Below, piece by piece: positions 41,276-50,649 of a stretch of 64,000 nucleotides of DNA (the stretch's first letter is position 1; each line of letters opens with the position of its first letter). The notes under the pieces are model-generated. The model made no database searches and was not told the DNA's origin. It was given only the letters and a program-made list of their open reading frames with translations. The translations under genes were made by a program, and so were the position numbers. The stretch is taken from assembly GCA_024636505.1 (NCBI GenBank), contig JAGXGY010000027.1, forward strand, positions 1-64,000, written 5' to 3'. Source of the stretch: Methylobacter sp. GTDB taxonomy: Bacteria > Pseudomonadota > Gammaproteobacteria > Methylococcales > Methylomonadaceae.

Positions 41276-42490
41276 TCGGCGTTATTGCCGCCCAATGCCA
41301 CCACGGAAGAAATGGCGCTGGTTGATGCGATTTGCCGCGCCGAACTGGATACCCTGGTTGCCGCGCCCCGCGCATTAAAATCCAATGTCGCCGAACCGAT
41401 ACAGCCGTGGCTGGCGGCGGAGTGGGGCCTAGCCGATTTGGCCGGTTTTTTTGACGACACCCAGGCATTGCTGGAGGCCGGTTGGCCGTGGCTGCAAGTG
41501 CGCGGCACGGCGGCATCGGTGCAACTGGCGTTGTCATGGATTGCTATGCCGGTCACGCTGGAAGAAGACGGCGCGCGGCTGCAAATCGATACCGGCACGC
41601 CGGAAGCGCCCGCTCAGCTGGACGCTATCAAACACTTAGTCAACGCCTCGATTCCGGCGCATGTGCAGCTTTATCGCTTGTATCACGGCTACGACCGCCG
41701 CGTGTTGCACAGTTCGACCGGAGACCGTTGGGATGACGCGTTTTTGTCCGACGATTCCGGCGTGTGGATCGACGGCATTAAATTAAGTTTTGGCCGTACC
41801 TGGTTAATTAACGCGGTGCGCCCGGCGACACTGTCCGGCGTGCAGTTCTACCGGCTGCATAGCGCGCTGATCCGCTACCCGGACGTGTTGCGCTGGGGCG
41901 TGATGCGCTTTGGTGACGCCTTTGTACGCAATAACCCGGTTATGCGCGGGCATTTGATGGGCATTATTAATGCCGTCGGCCTGCCTGATCCGCTATTGAT
42001 GACCGGCAACCGGCGCATGGCCAGGGCGGCGTTTTTATTGTCCGAAGACGCGCGTCTGGGCGAGCCTAACACCCGCTTCGGCGGCTACAGCGAGACCGCA
42101 TTAAACCGGTTTTACTGGTCTGAACCCGAATCGATGCTCTCGGATTTTGATTATGGTCGGCATAAATCGCCAATAGAAGAAGTCTGGATCATGACCACAG
42201 GCATCGGCAATATGGTACCGGATTTTACCCAGATCATCGCAGCGGTCACCCCCAGCCGTCGGCACAGTCTCACTGCCGATTGGCGGGGACAGCTGCTGAT
42301 GGACGGCAGCTTGCGCTGGTCTGACGCCAAATTGACCGAGTCGACCGGGCTGTTATTTATCGACCGCCGCCATGTCAGCGACTACACCGGCATAGGGCCG
42401 CGCGGCAGCAACTACGGCTGGACCGGCGGCTGGGACGACCGGCGCTGGGGCGGCGACAACAGTATCACCCACCAAACATTGACTGCATAA
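41273..42490 (+). CDS. I: Tail protein I-like (baseplate)
   Basis: A 405-residue protein starting MSALLPPNATTEEMALVDAI, which resembles the LLPPNAT start of P2 I. The N-terminal 200 residues (AEWGLADLAGFFDDTQALLE, VRGTAASVQLALSW) are I-like. The C-terminal half, with WDDRRWGGDNSITH at the end, is longer than P2 I and may be fibre-related. The start at 41273 (or GTG 41270) is chosen because the longer frame upstream only translates the REP cluster. Confidence 0.85.
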   Translation: MSALLPPNATTEEMALVDAICRAELDTLVAAPRALKSNVAEPIQPWLAAEWGLADLAGFFDDTQALLEAGWPWLQVRGTAASVQLALSWIAMPVTLEEDGARLQIDTGTPEAPAQLDAIKHLVNASIPAHVQLYRLYHGYDRRVLHSSTGDRWDDAFLSDDSGVWIDGIKLSFGRTWLINAVRPATLSGVQFYRLHSALIRYPDVLRWGVMRFGDAFVRNNPVMRGHLMGIINAVGLPDPLLMTGNRRMARAAFLLSEDARLGEPNTRFGGYSETALNRFYWSEPESMLSDFDYGRHKSPIEEVWIMTTGIGNMVPDFTQIIAAVTPSRRHSLTADWRGQLLMDGSLRWSDAKLTESTGLLFIDRRHVSDYTGIGPRGSNYGWTGGWDDRRWGGDNSITHQTLTA

Positions 42491-42500
42491 AGGATAGATC

Positions 42501-42983
42501 ATGGCAACTTTAACTAACAGCGGACGCACGGCGCTCGCCATCGCACTCGCCGCACAAACCCTGCATTTTGCCTGGGGCACCGGCGATGCCGCCTGGGATG
42601 CCACGCCGGTACCGGAATCGGTTGACGACACCGCGCTGATCAATGAAATCGGCCGCCGTTCGGTGACCCAGGTCATGTACGTGGTCGAAGACGCGCTCGG
42701 CGAAATCGTAGTGCCGACCGGCCGCTATGCGGTCTCGGAGACGCCGACGCGGCATATCCTGTTTCGCATCGCTTACGACTTTGCCGATGCCGCTGCCTCA
42801 CAGATCAGAGAGGTCGCGCTGTTTGCCGGCACCGAGGTTATCGCCGGACTACCGGCCGGGCAGTTTTACTTTGACCCTACCCAGATCGCCGCGCCCGGCA
42901 CTCTGGTGGCGTTGGAGCGCATCCCGGTCATTAACCGCTCGCCGTCGACCCGCGAGACTTTTGAACACGTACTGACTTTATAA
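42501..42983 (+). CDS. Tail/baseplate-associated protein upstream of the fibre genes
   Basis: A 160-residue protein, start MATLTNSGRTALAIALAAQT, with WGTGDAAWD and TRHILFRIAYDFADAAASQI. Proteins of this pattern precede DUF4815 proteins in other phages. Probable fibre-attachment or baseplate component; not certain. Confidence 0.6.
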   Translation: MATLTNSGRTALAIALAAQTLHFAWGTGDAAWDATPVPESVDDTALINEIGRRSVTQVMYVVEDALGEIVVPTGRYAVSETPTRHILFRIAYDFADAAASQIREVALFAGTEVIAGLPAGQFYFDPTQIAAPGTLVALERIPVINRSPSTRETFEHVLTL

Positions 42984-42992
42984 GGACCCCTC

Positions 42993-44933
42993 ATGCCAAC
43001 TATGCCCAGCGCGTACTTTAACCGCTTTGACCCGAGCAAAAACTTTGACGCACATTTGTTCCGCGCCGGTTTTGCGGTGCAAAGCGCCGAATTCAATGAA
43101 GTGCAATCCAGTTTTGCCAGCCGCGTTCAGGATATTAGCGACGCGATATTTCGCGATGGCGACGTGATCCGCGATGCCCGCGTGATCGTCAATGCCGCAA
43201 CCGGCGATACCATCGCCGAGGCCGGAGCGGTTTACATTCGCGGCGCGGTGCGTAATGTCGTCTTAAAAGACATGACAGTGCCCCTTGTCGGCTTGATTGC
43301 TATCGGTTTGTATTTGCAAGAAACCGTCATCACCGAACTGGAAGACCCAAGCTTGCGCGACCCGTCGATCGGCACCCGCAACTACCAGGAGCCGGGCGCA
43401 TCGCGGTTGAAAATTGAGGCGGTCTGGGGCTTTGCCAACGATGGACAACTGGGCGAATTTTTCCCGGTTTATCAGGTTGAAAACGGCATCTTGCGCGCTA
43501 AAGAGCCGCCGCCGAATCTTGACGGCGTCACCCAGGCTCTGGCCCGTTACGACCGTGACAGCTCCGGTGGCTCTTATGTAGTGAACGGTCTCAGTGTTGC
43601 CGCCGTCGCCGACTTGATCGGAGGCGAACAGGTGTACACAGTCAGTGAGGGCCGCGCCCGGGTCAACGGTTTCGGCGTCGAACAGAATACCTCGCGGCGC
43701 TTGATTTATGCGGCTATCCCGGATTTGCGCCTGCTGGACTCAGAACCGCATGCCAGCACCACGGTTGCCGCCCAGCGCATTGATCTGGACAGGTCGCCGG
43801 TTGCCGACATCAGTCAGGTGCGTATTACCAAACAAGTGACGCAAACGATAGTGCATGGCGGTTTTACCGGCGCACAAGACCCGTTGCCTGATACTTCGGT
43901 GATTAGCATTTTATCGGCGGTGCAGGGCGCAACGACTTACGTGCTGGGCACGGAATACAAATTAACCGCCGGGAAGGTTGACTGGAGTTTGCCCGGAGCC
44001 GAACCCGATCCCGGCAGTTCTTACGACGTGACCTATCAGTATATCGCCACGGTGATTCCGACCGCCGTTGACAGCACCGGCTTTACCGTGACCGGGGCGG
44101 TAGTCGACTCGCTGGTATTGACTAATTACAGCCAAATGTTACCGCGTATTGACAGTCTGGCGATTAGCGCCGACGGAGCATTGACCTGGATTGCCGGGGT
44201 ATCGTCAGACTGGAACCCGCAGGCTCCGGCGATACCAGTTAATTTACTATTGTTGGCGAAAGTGCGGCAAACGTGGACCGCAGACCGCACGGTCAGCAAT
44301 GACAGCGTGCGCGTAGTGCCGATGTCGGAACTATCGGTTATCCAGAATAAAATAGACCGATTGGCCGAACTGATTGCCCAGCAAAGTTTGACATCTGACG
44401 CGCAATTACGCGAGAGCGGCGTAAAAAAGGGTGTATTGGTCGATGCGTTTTTGTCGGATGACATGCGCGATTTAGGCAGTGCGCAAACGGCGGCGATTTT
44501 TGGCGGTGAGCTGACGCTGCCGATTGCGGGGGTTGTTGCCGCCGTATCCGCCGACGTGAGCACGCGCACCGCCTTGACCTATAACCTGTCGCCGGTGTTG
44601 CAGCAAACCTTACGCACCGGCAGTATGAAAGTTAACCCGTATATGGCGTTTGATCCCATTCCGGCCACGGTGGTATTGACCCCGGCAATCGACCGCTGGA
44701 CAGTCATTGAAACCGTGTCGGCGGGGCCGATCACTCAGCGGCTCACTGTCGGCAGCGGCAATGCCTCCAGCACCGGCACCAGCACCAGCACGGTGTTGCT
44801 GTCGTCGAGCCGCAGCGCCATTGAAACCCTACGCCCGATTGACGTGCATTTTAGCGTCAGCGGTTTTGGTGCCAATGAGGCGCTAACGGCGCTTAATTTT
44901 GACGGCATCAGCGTTGCCGCAACTGCCATTTAA
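42993..44933 (+). CDS. DUF4815 tail-fibre-type protein
   Basis: A 646-residue protein, N-terminus AYFNRFDPSKNFDAHLFRAG, QSAEFNEVQSSFASRVQDI, typical of DUF4815. The C-terminal half is beta-rich. Likely a structural tail fibre or baseplate-attached protein. Confidence 0.75.
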   Translation: MPTMPSAYFNRFDPSKNFDAHLFRAGFAVQSAEFNEVQSSFASRVQDISDAIFRDGDVIRDARVIVNAATGDTIAEAGAVYIRGAVRNVVLKDMTVPLVGLIAIGLYLQETVITELEDPSLRDPSIGTRNYQEPGASRLKIEAVWGFANDGQLGEFFPVYQVENGILRAKEPPPNLDGVTQALARYDRDSSGGSYVVNGLSVAAVADLIGGEQVYTVSEGRARVNGFGVEQNTSRRLIYAAIPDLRLLDSEPHASTTVAAQRIDLDRSPVADISQVRITKQVTQTIVHGGFTGAQDPLPDTSVISILSAVQGATTYVLGTEYKLTAGKVDWSLPGAEPDPGSSYDVTYQYIATVIPTAVDSTGFTVTGAVVDSLVLTNYSQMLPRIDSLAISADGALTWIAGVSSDWNPQAPAIPVNLLLLAKVRQTWTADRTVSNDSVRVVPMSELSVIQNKIDRLAELIAQQSLTSDAQLRESGVKKGVLVDAFLSDDMRDLGSAQTAAIFGGELTLPIAGVVAAVSADVSTRTALTYNLSPVLQQTLRTGSMKVNPYMAFDPIPATVVLTPAIDRWTVIETVSAGPITQRLTVGSGNASSTGTSTSTVLLSSSRSAIETLRPIDVHFSVSGFGANEALTALNFDGISVAATAI

Positions 44934-44944
44934 AGGACACAATC

Positions 44945-46156
44945 ATGATTAATGCGAATGCATCCGGTGTCGTCACCGGAAAATTTACCATCCCCGCCGA
45001 CGTCCAGAGCGGCGCCAAGCGCGTCGAGTTTTTAGGCGGCGGCGGCAGTCGCGGCGAGGCGTTATTTGTCGGCCAGGGCGATTTGCAGATTAACACCCTG
45101 CAACAGGTCACCCGAATTACCACCACGTTATGGTGGCAAAATGTTGATCCACTGGCGCAAACTTTTACCCTTAACGACAATACCCAGATCGGCGGTGTTG
45201 ATTTATGGTTTACGGCGAAAGGCACCTCGCCGGTGATTGTGCAGATCCGCGAGACCACAACCGGGTTTCCCAATCAAGCTATCCTCGCCGAAGCGCGGCT
45301 GTTGCCCGCCAACATTAGCATCACCGCCGCGACGCCCGCGCTATTCCCCGCGCCGGTGAATTTACAGGCCAGGACGGAGTACGCCATTGTGGTGATGACC
45401 GATGATGCCGTCACCGAGCTTGCCATAGCCGAGCTGGGAAAATGGGACAATTTTGCTCAGCGCTGGGTGACCAGTCAGCCGTTTCAGGTTGGCGTATTGC
45501 TAAGTTCGAGCAATGCCAGCACTTGGACTGCACATCAGGATAAAGATATGGCATTTCGCTTGTTGGCGGCTAATTACACCCAAACCAACAGAAATGTAGC
45601 GCTTGGAACCGTTGCTGTGACCGCCGCTACCGACTTGATGCTGTTGGCTTTATCTGACAGCCCTAATTCAGCGGCGCGGATTGAATACAATTTGGCATTG
45701 CCTGACGGCAGCACGGTCAAAGTATCGGACGGCCAGCCGGTGCGCCTGCCTGTCGCCATTACCGGCGATGTCGCGGTGTCGGCAACACTGTCGGGCACGA
45801 TCAGCAGTTCGCCCGTCTTATTTCCCGGCTCGCAACTGGTCAGCGGGCAGGTAGCGGATACGGCCGACTATATCAGCCGGGCCATCCCTGCCGGGACAGC
45901 GGCGCGGGTGCGGGTGATATTTGATGCGCTGATTCCGGCCGGTGCCAGCGTGGCGGTATCGGCTGCGGGTATTGACATTGGCGATACCTTTGAGCCGGTT
46001 GCCTATCAAAGCAGCCTTGCCATTGGCGACGGCTGGATGGAAATGGCGCATGAACTGGCGTCAATCACCGAGGCCAGCATCCGCGTCAAACTAACGCTGG
46101 GCGGCAACAGCGCCGCGCGTCCCCGAGTGCGTAACTTGCGCGTTATTGTTTTGTAA
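44945..46156 (+). CDS. Beta-rich tail protein behind DUF4815
   Basis: A 403-residue beta-rich protein (MINANASGVVTGKFTIPADV..., WWQNVDPLAQTFTLNDNTQI, GGVDLWFTAKGTSPVIVQIR). Short gap of 11 bp to the DUF4815 gene. Looks like a continuation of the fibre or of a collar; I cannot name the family with certainty. Confidence 0.6.
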   Translation: MINANASGVVTGKFTIPADVQSGAKRVEFLGGGGSRGEALFVGQGDLQINTLQQVTRITTTLWWQNVDPLAQTFTLNDNTQIGGVDLWFTAKGTSPVIVQIRETTTGFPNQAILAEARLLPANISITAATPALFPAPVNLQARTEYAIVVMTDDAVTELAIAELGKWDNFAQRWVTSQPFQVGVLLSSSNASTWTAHQDKDMAFRLLAANYTQTNRNVALGTVAVTAATDLMLLALSDSPNSAARIEYNLALPDGSTVKVSDGQPVRLPVAITGDVAVSATLSGTISSSPVLFPGSQLVSGQVADTADYISRAIPAGTAARVRVIFDALIPAGASVAVSAAGIDIGDTFEPVAYQSSLAIGDGWMEMAHELASITEASIRVKLTLGGNSAARPRVRNLRVIVL

Positions 46157-46168
46157 GGGGACTTAAAT

Positions 46169-46507
46169 ATGGCTGAAATTACCGCACATCTGAGCCTGCC
46201 GCTGCCGTCGCCTGCTAACACCCTGGCGGTTGATGTGCTGCGCATCCGCGAGGCGTTTACAGCGCTGGATGCCAAGATTGCCGCGCTGGATACCTTGCTG
46301 TCCAGCGATGACGTGACCTTGGATAGCGTCCAAGAGCTGGTGGCGGCAATCAAGGCCAGTCAAACAGAAATGGGTGCGGTCACGGCCCAGGTAGCCGCAC
46401 AACTCGCGGTGCAAGATGCCCAGGTAGCCGCACAACTCACGGCGCAAGATGCTCAGGTAGCCGCACAACTCGCCGATTTATCGGCTCTTGTTTACGCAGG
46501 ACTCTAA
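46169..46507 (+). CDS. Small coiled-coil tail protein with QVAAQL repeats
   Basis: A 112-residue protein. The C-terminus has three copies of (A/T)AQDAQVAAQL-like decapeptides (about residues 70-105), encoded by imperfect 30-bp DNA repeats at 46385-46474. A trimeric coiled coil is likely, as in fibre stems. Confidence 0.65.
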   Translation: MAEITAHLSLPLPSPANTLAVDVLRIREAFTALDAKIAALDTLLSSDDVTLDSVQELVAAIKASQTEMGAVTAQVAAQLAVQDAQVAAQLTAQDAQVAAQLADLSALVYAGL

Positions 46508-46508
46508 T

Positions 46509-47438
46509 ATGCCATTATCCGATTTAACCAATTTTAGAAACGAATATTTAGCCGAAGTGGGGGCACGTCTGACAGCGGCAACGATAACCACAGCGACCGA
46601 CACCGACTTATTACTACAGTCGGCGCTGTTAAAAGCTTACGATGCGGTCAATCAATTTGATCCACTTGGCCCTGGTGCGGTATCGATACTGTCGATCATG
46701 ACCGGCGCAGAACTGGAAACATGGTTGCAAGATGCGAGTAACAGACAGTCATTTGAAACTGTAGTCGCCAGTTCCACGGCGATGACGGCGGTGATCAACG
46801 ATACTGCGGCGTGGGCAACGATTGTCGCCAGTTCCACGGCGATGACGGCGGTGATCAACGATACTGCGGCGTGGGCAACGATTGTCGCCAGTTCCACGGC
46901 GATGACGGCGGTTGCGGCCAGTTCCACGGCGATGACGGCGGTTGCGGCCAGCGACATTGCCTCTGACGCGGTATTTACCAACACCGTTTCGCGTCTTGCT
47001 ATTTATAACGACAACATTGCCCTGTCAGCTTTTCAGGCCAATCCGAATCAAGTGCAGCGGCAAATTGGCATTGCCGGGCGCACCACGTCGGCAAGCGCGA
47101 CGGTTTCGAGTTTCGAATACGTTGCGAATGGCACAAAAGTTATCTTACTGAGGATGTGGACGACAGGTGGGTCAGAGAATCCATCACTCAATTTTGCCAG
47201 GGGGTATACAGGAGTCTCTAACGCTACAACCGCAGGTATTATTGTGCCCATTACGGGGGAAAATCTGGGTAAAACAACGGTGGCGTTCGGGCATACAACG
47301 ACGTATGCAGACAGCGGCACTTATCCAGCTGCATCTAATGATAATGCCAATGTGGTTTGTGCGGCAAACGGCTTAAAACGACATACATGGTCGATAGTTG
47401 GCAGTACTACGCAAAACGTCATCTACATCACTGTTTAA
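46509..47438 (+). CDS. Tail fibre protein with 20-residue tandem repeats
   Basis: A 309-residue protein, start MPLSDLTNFRNEYLAEVGAR. Residues about 86-145 consist of VASSTAMTAVINDTAAWATI repeats (two full, then shortened copies), from perfect 60-bp DNA repeats at 46764-46883. A beta-rich C-terminus follows (RMWTTGGSENPSLNFARGYT). Receptor-binding is likely at the C-terminus. The start at 46509 follows the preceding stop directly. Confidence 0.75.
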   Translation: MPLSDLTNFRNEYLAEVGARLTAATITTATDTDLLLQSALLKAYDAVNQFDPLGPGAVSILSIMTGAELETWLQDASNRQSFETVVASSTAMTAVINDTAAWATIVASSTAMTAVINDTAAWATIVASSTAMTAVAASSTAMTAVAASDIASDAVFTNTVSRLAIYNDNIALSAFQANPNQVQRQIGIAGRTTSASATVSSFEYVANGTKVILLRMWTTGGSENPSLNFARGYTGVSNATTAGIIVPITGENLGKTTVAFGHTTTYADSGTYPAASNDNANVVCAANGLKRHTWSIVGSTTQNVIYITV

Positions 47439-47446
47439 GGAAAAAT

Positions 47447-48106
47447 ATGAAACTGGTTATCGATTTATTAACAAACACTATTGCCGGATCAACCAATGAT
47501 CCTGCTTTTAACCCATCATCAACACAAGTCCTCATCGATACGCCCGAAGATTTCGACAGCGCAACATCAGCAGAATGGGCCTACGACGGCATGACCGTCA
47601 GTCACGATCCCATGGCGGCAATGGAACGGGCAAAAACCGCCAGAAAATCACGCATTAAAGCCGAGGCTGGGCAACTGATCGCCGCTTCGGACTGGAAATT
47701 AAATAGGGCAAAAGAGCAGGAACAGGCAGGCTGGTCTGATTTAGCGGCGGTTGATGCGATTTTGGTGCAGCGCGAAACCATCAGGCAATCGTCAAACGCG
47801 GCAGAACTGGCGGTTGATGCGCTGACTGATGTCGTCAGCGTTATCGGCTTTACTTGGGTTGTTGATGTCGTTGTTATTGCACCCAGGCGATTAACCAGTT
47901 ATGCGCTGCTGTCCCGATTCACCTCGGCGGAAATCGAGGCTGTGTTAGCGGCCGCTGAGACCAATGCGGCGCTACGGGTCTGGTGGGAAAAATTCAAACT
48001 GGCGGCGTCTATCGACTTGAATAATGCCGATACCATAGCGGGCATTAATGCGTTTGAAACAGCCGGGCTATTAACAGCTGGCCGTGCTGCAGAAATTTTA
48101 TTGTAA
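47447..48106 (+). CDS. Probable tail fibre assembly/accessory protein
   Basis: A 219-residue protein, start at ATG after AAGGAAAAAT. The central ARKSRIKAEAGQLIAASDWK and LNRAKEQEQAGWSDLAAVDA resemble DUF4376-type fibre accessory proteins. The place directly after the fibre gene fits a chaperone or cap. Confidence 0.55.
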   Translation: MKLVIDLLTNTIAGSTNDPAFNPSSTQVLIDTPEDFDSATSAEWAYDGMTVSHDPMAAMERAKTARKSRIKAEAGQLIAASDWKLNRAKEQEQAGWSDLAAVDAILVQRETIRQSSNAAELAVDALTDVVSVIGFTWVVDVVVIAPRRLTSYALLSRFTSAEIEAVLAAAETNAALRVWWEKFKLAASIDLNNADTIAGINAFETAGLLTAGRAAEILL

Positions 48107-48123
48107 TTTAACAGGAGAAACCC

Positions 48124-49623
48124 ATGGCTGAACAATTTTTACACGGCGTTGAGATCGTCGAGATAGACGATGGCGCACGCCCGATTAGCGTTATTAAATC
48201 ATCGGTTATCGGTTTGATCGGTACCGCACCCAACAGCGCTGCTGCGGCGACCGCCAGCCTGTTGACCGGCTTGGTCGCCAATAATAACGCGATGACGTAC
48301 ACGGCCGTAACGCCGGGGAAAGCGGGCAATAACATCACGGTGCAGCACAAAGACCCAAAAGCCAACGGCGCGGCGTTGTCGGTCACGGTGTCCGGCACCG
48401 CGATTACGGTTAATTTGGCTACTTCTGCAATCGGCGTTATCACCTCGACCGCTGCGCTGGTTATCGCCGCGATTGCAGCTAGCACCACGGCGGCATTACT
48501 GGTGACCGCTACCGCCACGGGGGCATCAACCGGTGTCGGTCTGGTCGGCGCATCGGTCAAGGTGCAACCGTTATCCGGCGGTCTGGATGAAGCCTTTCCG
48601 CTGAATGTCCCGGTGTTAGTGACCGGCAGCCGCACTGAGGCCGCCGGTCTTGATACCGTGGGCGACAAGCTGGGCACCTTGCCTGATGCGCTGGACGCGA
48701 TTTTCGACCAGGCCGGGGCGATGGTCGTCGTTATCCGTGTCGCTGAAGGCATCGATGCTGCCGCCACCAAAACCAATATCATCGGCGGCATCAATGCCGG
48801 GGTGCAGGTGTTTTTAAATGCTGAATCGGTGGTCAAGGTGACGCCGCGCATTTTGATTGCGCCGGGCTTTTCGCATGAAGTCGCGATTGTCTCCGAGTTA
48901 CTGGGCATTGCCGATCAACTGAAAGCGGTCATCATTGCCGATGGTCCCAACACTGACGATGCTACCGCGATCAGCTACCGCGAAAACTTCGGCAGCAAGC
49001 GGGTTTATATCATCGACCCGCAAGTCAAGGTTTGGGATACGGTCAGCAATTCGGAAATCAATCAGCCGGTATCGGCACGCGTTGCCGGGCTGATTGCCAA
49101 ATCCGACAATGAGCGCGGTTTCTGGTGGAGTCCTTCCAACCGCGAGATCTACGGCATTACCGGCACCGCGCGCGCTATCGGCTTTAGCCTGGGCGACGCC
49201 AATGCCCGGGCCAATTATCTAAATGAAAACGAGGTAGCCACCATTATCCAAAAGGACGGCTATCGCTTATGGGGCAATCGCACTTGCTCGTCTGATCAGA
49301 AATGGGCGTTCTTGTCGGTAGTCAGAACGGCCGATATGATTCACGAGTCTCTGCTGGCGGCGCACCTGTGGGCGGTCGATCGTAACATCACCAAGACCTA
49401 TATTGAGGATGTGATTGAGGGCGTGAACGGTTATCTGCGGCACCTGGTCGGCGTCGGCGCAATCTTGGGCGGCACTTGCTGGGCCAATCCCGATTTGAAC
49501 ACGGCGGACAGTATCAGCCAGGGCAAAATTTATTTTGACTTTGATTTTACCCCACCCTATCCGGCTGAACACATCGTTTTCCGCAGCCATTTGGTTAATG
49601 ATTACATCAAGGAATTATTCTAA
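48124..49623 (+). CDS. FI: Contractile tail sheath protein, P2 FI-like
   Basis: A 499-residue sheath protein. Start MAEQFLHGVEIVEIDDGARP, with SVIGLIGTAPNS; C-terminal part VEGVNGYLRHLVGVGAILGG, ISQGKIYFDFDFTPPYPAEH. An inserted alanine/threonine-rich domain lies around residues 35-160. Shows that this module builds a contractile (myovirus) tail. Confidence 0.93.
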   Translation: MAEQFLHGVEIVEIDDGARPISVIKSSVIGLIGTAPNSAAAATASLLTGLVANNNAMTYTAVTPGKAGNNITVQHKDPKANGAALSVTVSGTAITVNLATSAIGVITSTAALVIAAIAASTTAALLVTATATGASTGVGLVGASVKVQPLSGGLDEAFPLNVPVLVTGSRTEAAGLDTVGDKLGTLPDALDAIFDQAGAMVVVIRVAEGIDAAATKTNIIGGINAGVQVFLNAESVVKVTPRILIAPGFSHEVAIVSELLGIADQLKAVIIADGPNTDDATAISYRENFGSKRVYIIDPQVKVWDTVSNSEINQPVSARVAGLIAKSDNERGFWWSPSNREIYGITGTARAIGFSLGDANARANYLNENEVATIIQKDGYRLWGNRTCSSDQKWAFLSVVRTADMIHESLLAAHLWAVDRNITKTYIEDVIEGVNGYLRHLVGVGAILGGTCWANPDLNTADSISQGKIYFDFDFTPPYPAEHIVFRSHLVNDYIKELF

Positions 49624-50126
49624 TGTTGAACGATATTTTAAAGAATTTAAACCTGTTCGTTGACGGTCGCGGCTATGCCGGTAACGTCGAGGAACTGACC
49701 CCGCCCAAATTGACCCTGAAAACTGAGGATTTCAGAAACGGCGGTATGGATGCGCCGGTGGAAGTCGAGATGGGCATGGACAAACTGGAAGCGTCTTTTT
49801 CTTTGACCCAATACGATGCCGAAGTGCTGAAAATTTTCGGCCTGGCACCGGGCAACACCAAGCCGCTGACCTTTCGCGGTTCGTTAGCTAGCGAGGACGG
49901 CGTAGAAAAGCCGGTGGTTATCCAGTTACAGGGCATGTTAAAGGAAGTCGATCAGGGCAGCTGGAAGCCGGGCGACAAAGCCACGCTCAAGGGCACGGTG
50001 GCGGTGCGTTATTACAAGCACACGATTAACGGCGAAGTGGTGCATGAAATCGACGTGCCGAACATGATCCGCATCGTCAATGGTGTCGATCAATTGGCGC
50101 AAACGCGCAAAAATCTGGGGATGTAA
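49623..50126 (+). CDS. FII: Tail tube protein, P2 FII-like
   Basis: A 167-residue protein with LNLFVDGRGYAGNVEELTPP, MEVEMGMDKLEA-like text (actual VEVEMGMDKLEASFSLTQYD) and a C-terminal HEIDVPNMIRIVNGVDQLAQ. Forms the inner tube of the contractile tail. One-base overlap with FI. Confidence 0.93.
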   Translation: MLNDILKNLNLFVDGRGYAGNVEELTPPKLTLKTEDFRNGGMDAPVEVEMGMDKLEASFSLTQYDAEVLKIFGLAPGNTKPLTFRGSLASEDGVEKPVVIQLQGMLKEVDQGSWKPGDKATLKGTVAVRYYKHTINGEVVHEIDVPNMIRIVNGVDQLAQTRKNLGM

Positions 50127-50273
50127 ATGCAAGATTATACGGTTTTAAACGTGTTCGACGGCCATGCGCTCGGCGACATCATCACGCTGAATAGCAGACA
50201 GGCTAAATACCTGTTGTTGTCCGGTCATATCCAATTAAAAGCGGCTGATAAGCCGGTCAAGGCGGCAAAATGA
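50127..50273 (+). CDS. 48-residue small protein between FII and E
   Basis: MQDYTVLNVFDGHALGDIIT..., tail ADKPVKAAK. Starts directly at the FII stop and overlaps the E start (ATGA). Comparable small proteins with a GxxxxLNxxQAxYLLLxGxI pattern occur in tail operons. Function unknown. Confidence 0.6.
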   Translation: MQDYTVLNVFDGHALGDIITLNSRQAKYLLLSGHIQLKAADKPVKAAK

Positions 50274-50506
50274 GCGCAACCACTATCGAACTGAAACACC
50301 CGGAACAAGGCGGCATTACTGAGTTGGTAATGCGCCGCCCCAAGGTTCGCGATATGCTGGCCTCGGAAAAAGCCAAGGGCGGCGATGCGGATAAGGAGAT
50401 TACCTTGTTTGCTAATTTATGTGAAGCGGTACCAGCCACGATTGAAGCGCTGGATATGGCCGATTATCAGCAATTGCAACAGGCGTACCAGGGTTTTTTG
50501 TCTTAA
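50270..50506 (+). CDS. E: Tail assembly chaperone E-like, 0-frame product
   Basis: A 78-residue protein (VMRRPKVRDMLASEKAKGGD, LCEAVPATIEALDMADYQQL). In P2 and Mu-like phages this gene lies just before the tape measure gene and has a -1 frameshift product. Here the codons GGT TTT TTG just before the stop contain T TTT TTG (50494-50500). Confidence 0.85.
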   Translation: MSATTIELKHPEQGGITELVMRRPKVRDMLASEKAKGGDADKEITLFANLCEAVPATIEALDMADYQQLQQAYQGFLS

Positions 50507-50649
50507 CCGCCAACGATGCGCGGATGGGATGCGTGGTGTTGGCATCCCATACCGGCTGGCCGCTGTATGAGTTGCTGGAACTTAATGGCGACGAGCTGAT
50601 CGCATGGCTTGAGGCAACGAAAGCAACACAGACAAGAGCGCAACGATGA
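50500..50649 (+). CDS. -1 frame extension E' (frameshift product of E)
   Basis: After a -1 slip at T TTT TTG the frame continues VLTANDARMGCVVLASHTGW, PLYELLELNGDELIAWLEAT, and ends at TGA 50647-50649. The HTGWPLYELLxLxGDEL pattern is typical of chaperone extensions. The predicted fusion E-E' is about 126 residues. P2 E/E' is known to use the same slippery heptamer. Confidence 0.8.
   Translation, partial: VLTANDARMGCVVLASHTGWPLYELLELNGDELIAWLEATKATQTRAQR

Noticed and set aside
46764-46950. CRISPR-like array
   Set aside because: The repeats are contiguous, in frame and without spacers; they encode a fibre repeat. No CRISPR array or cas gene was seen in the window.
48108-48908. 266-codon minus-strand frame opposite the sheath gene
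   Set aside because: Shadow of the GC-rich alanine/threonine insert of FI.
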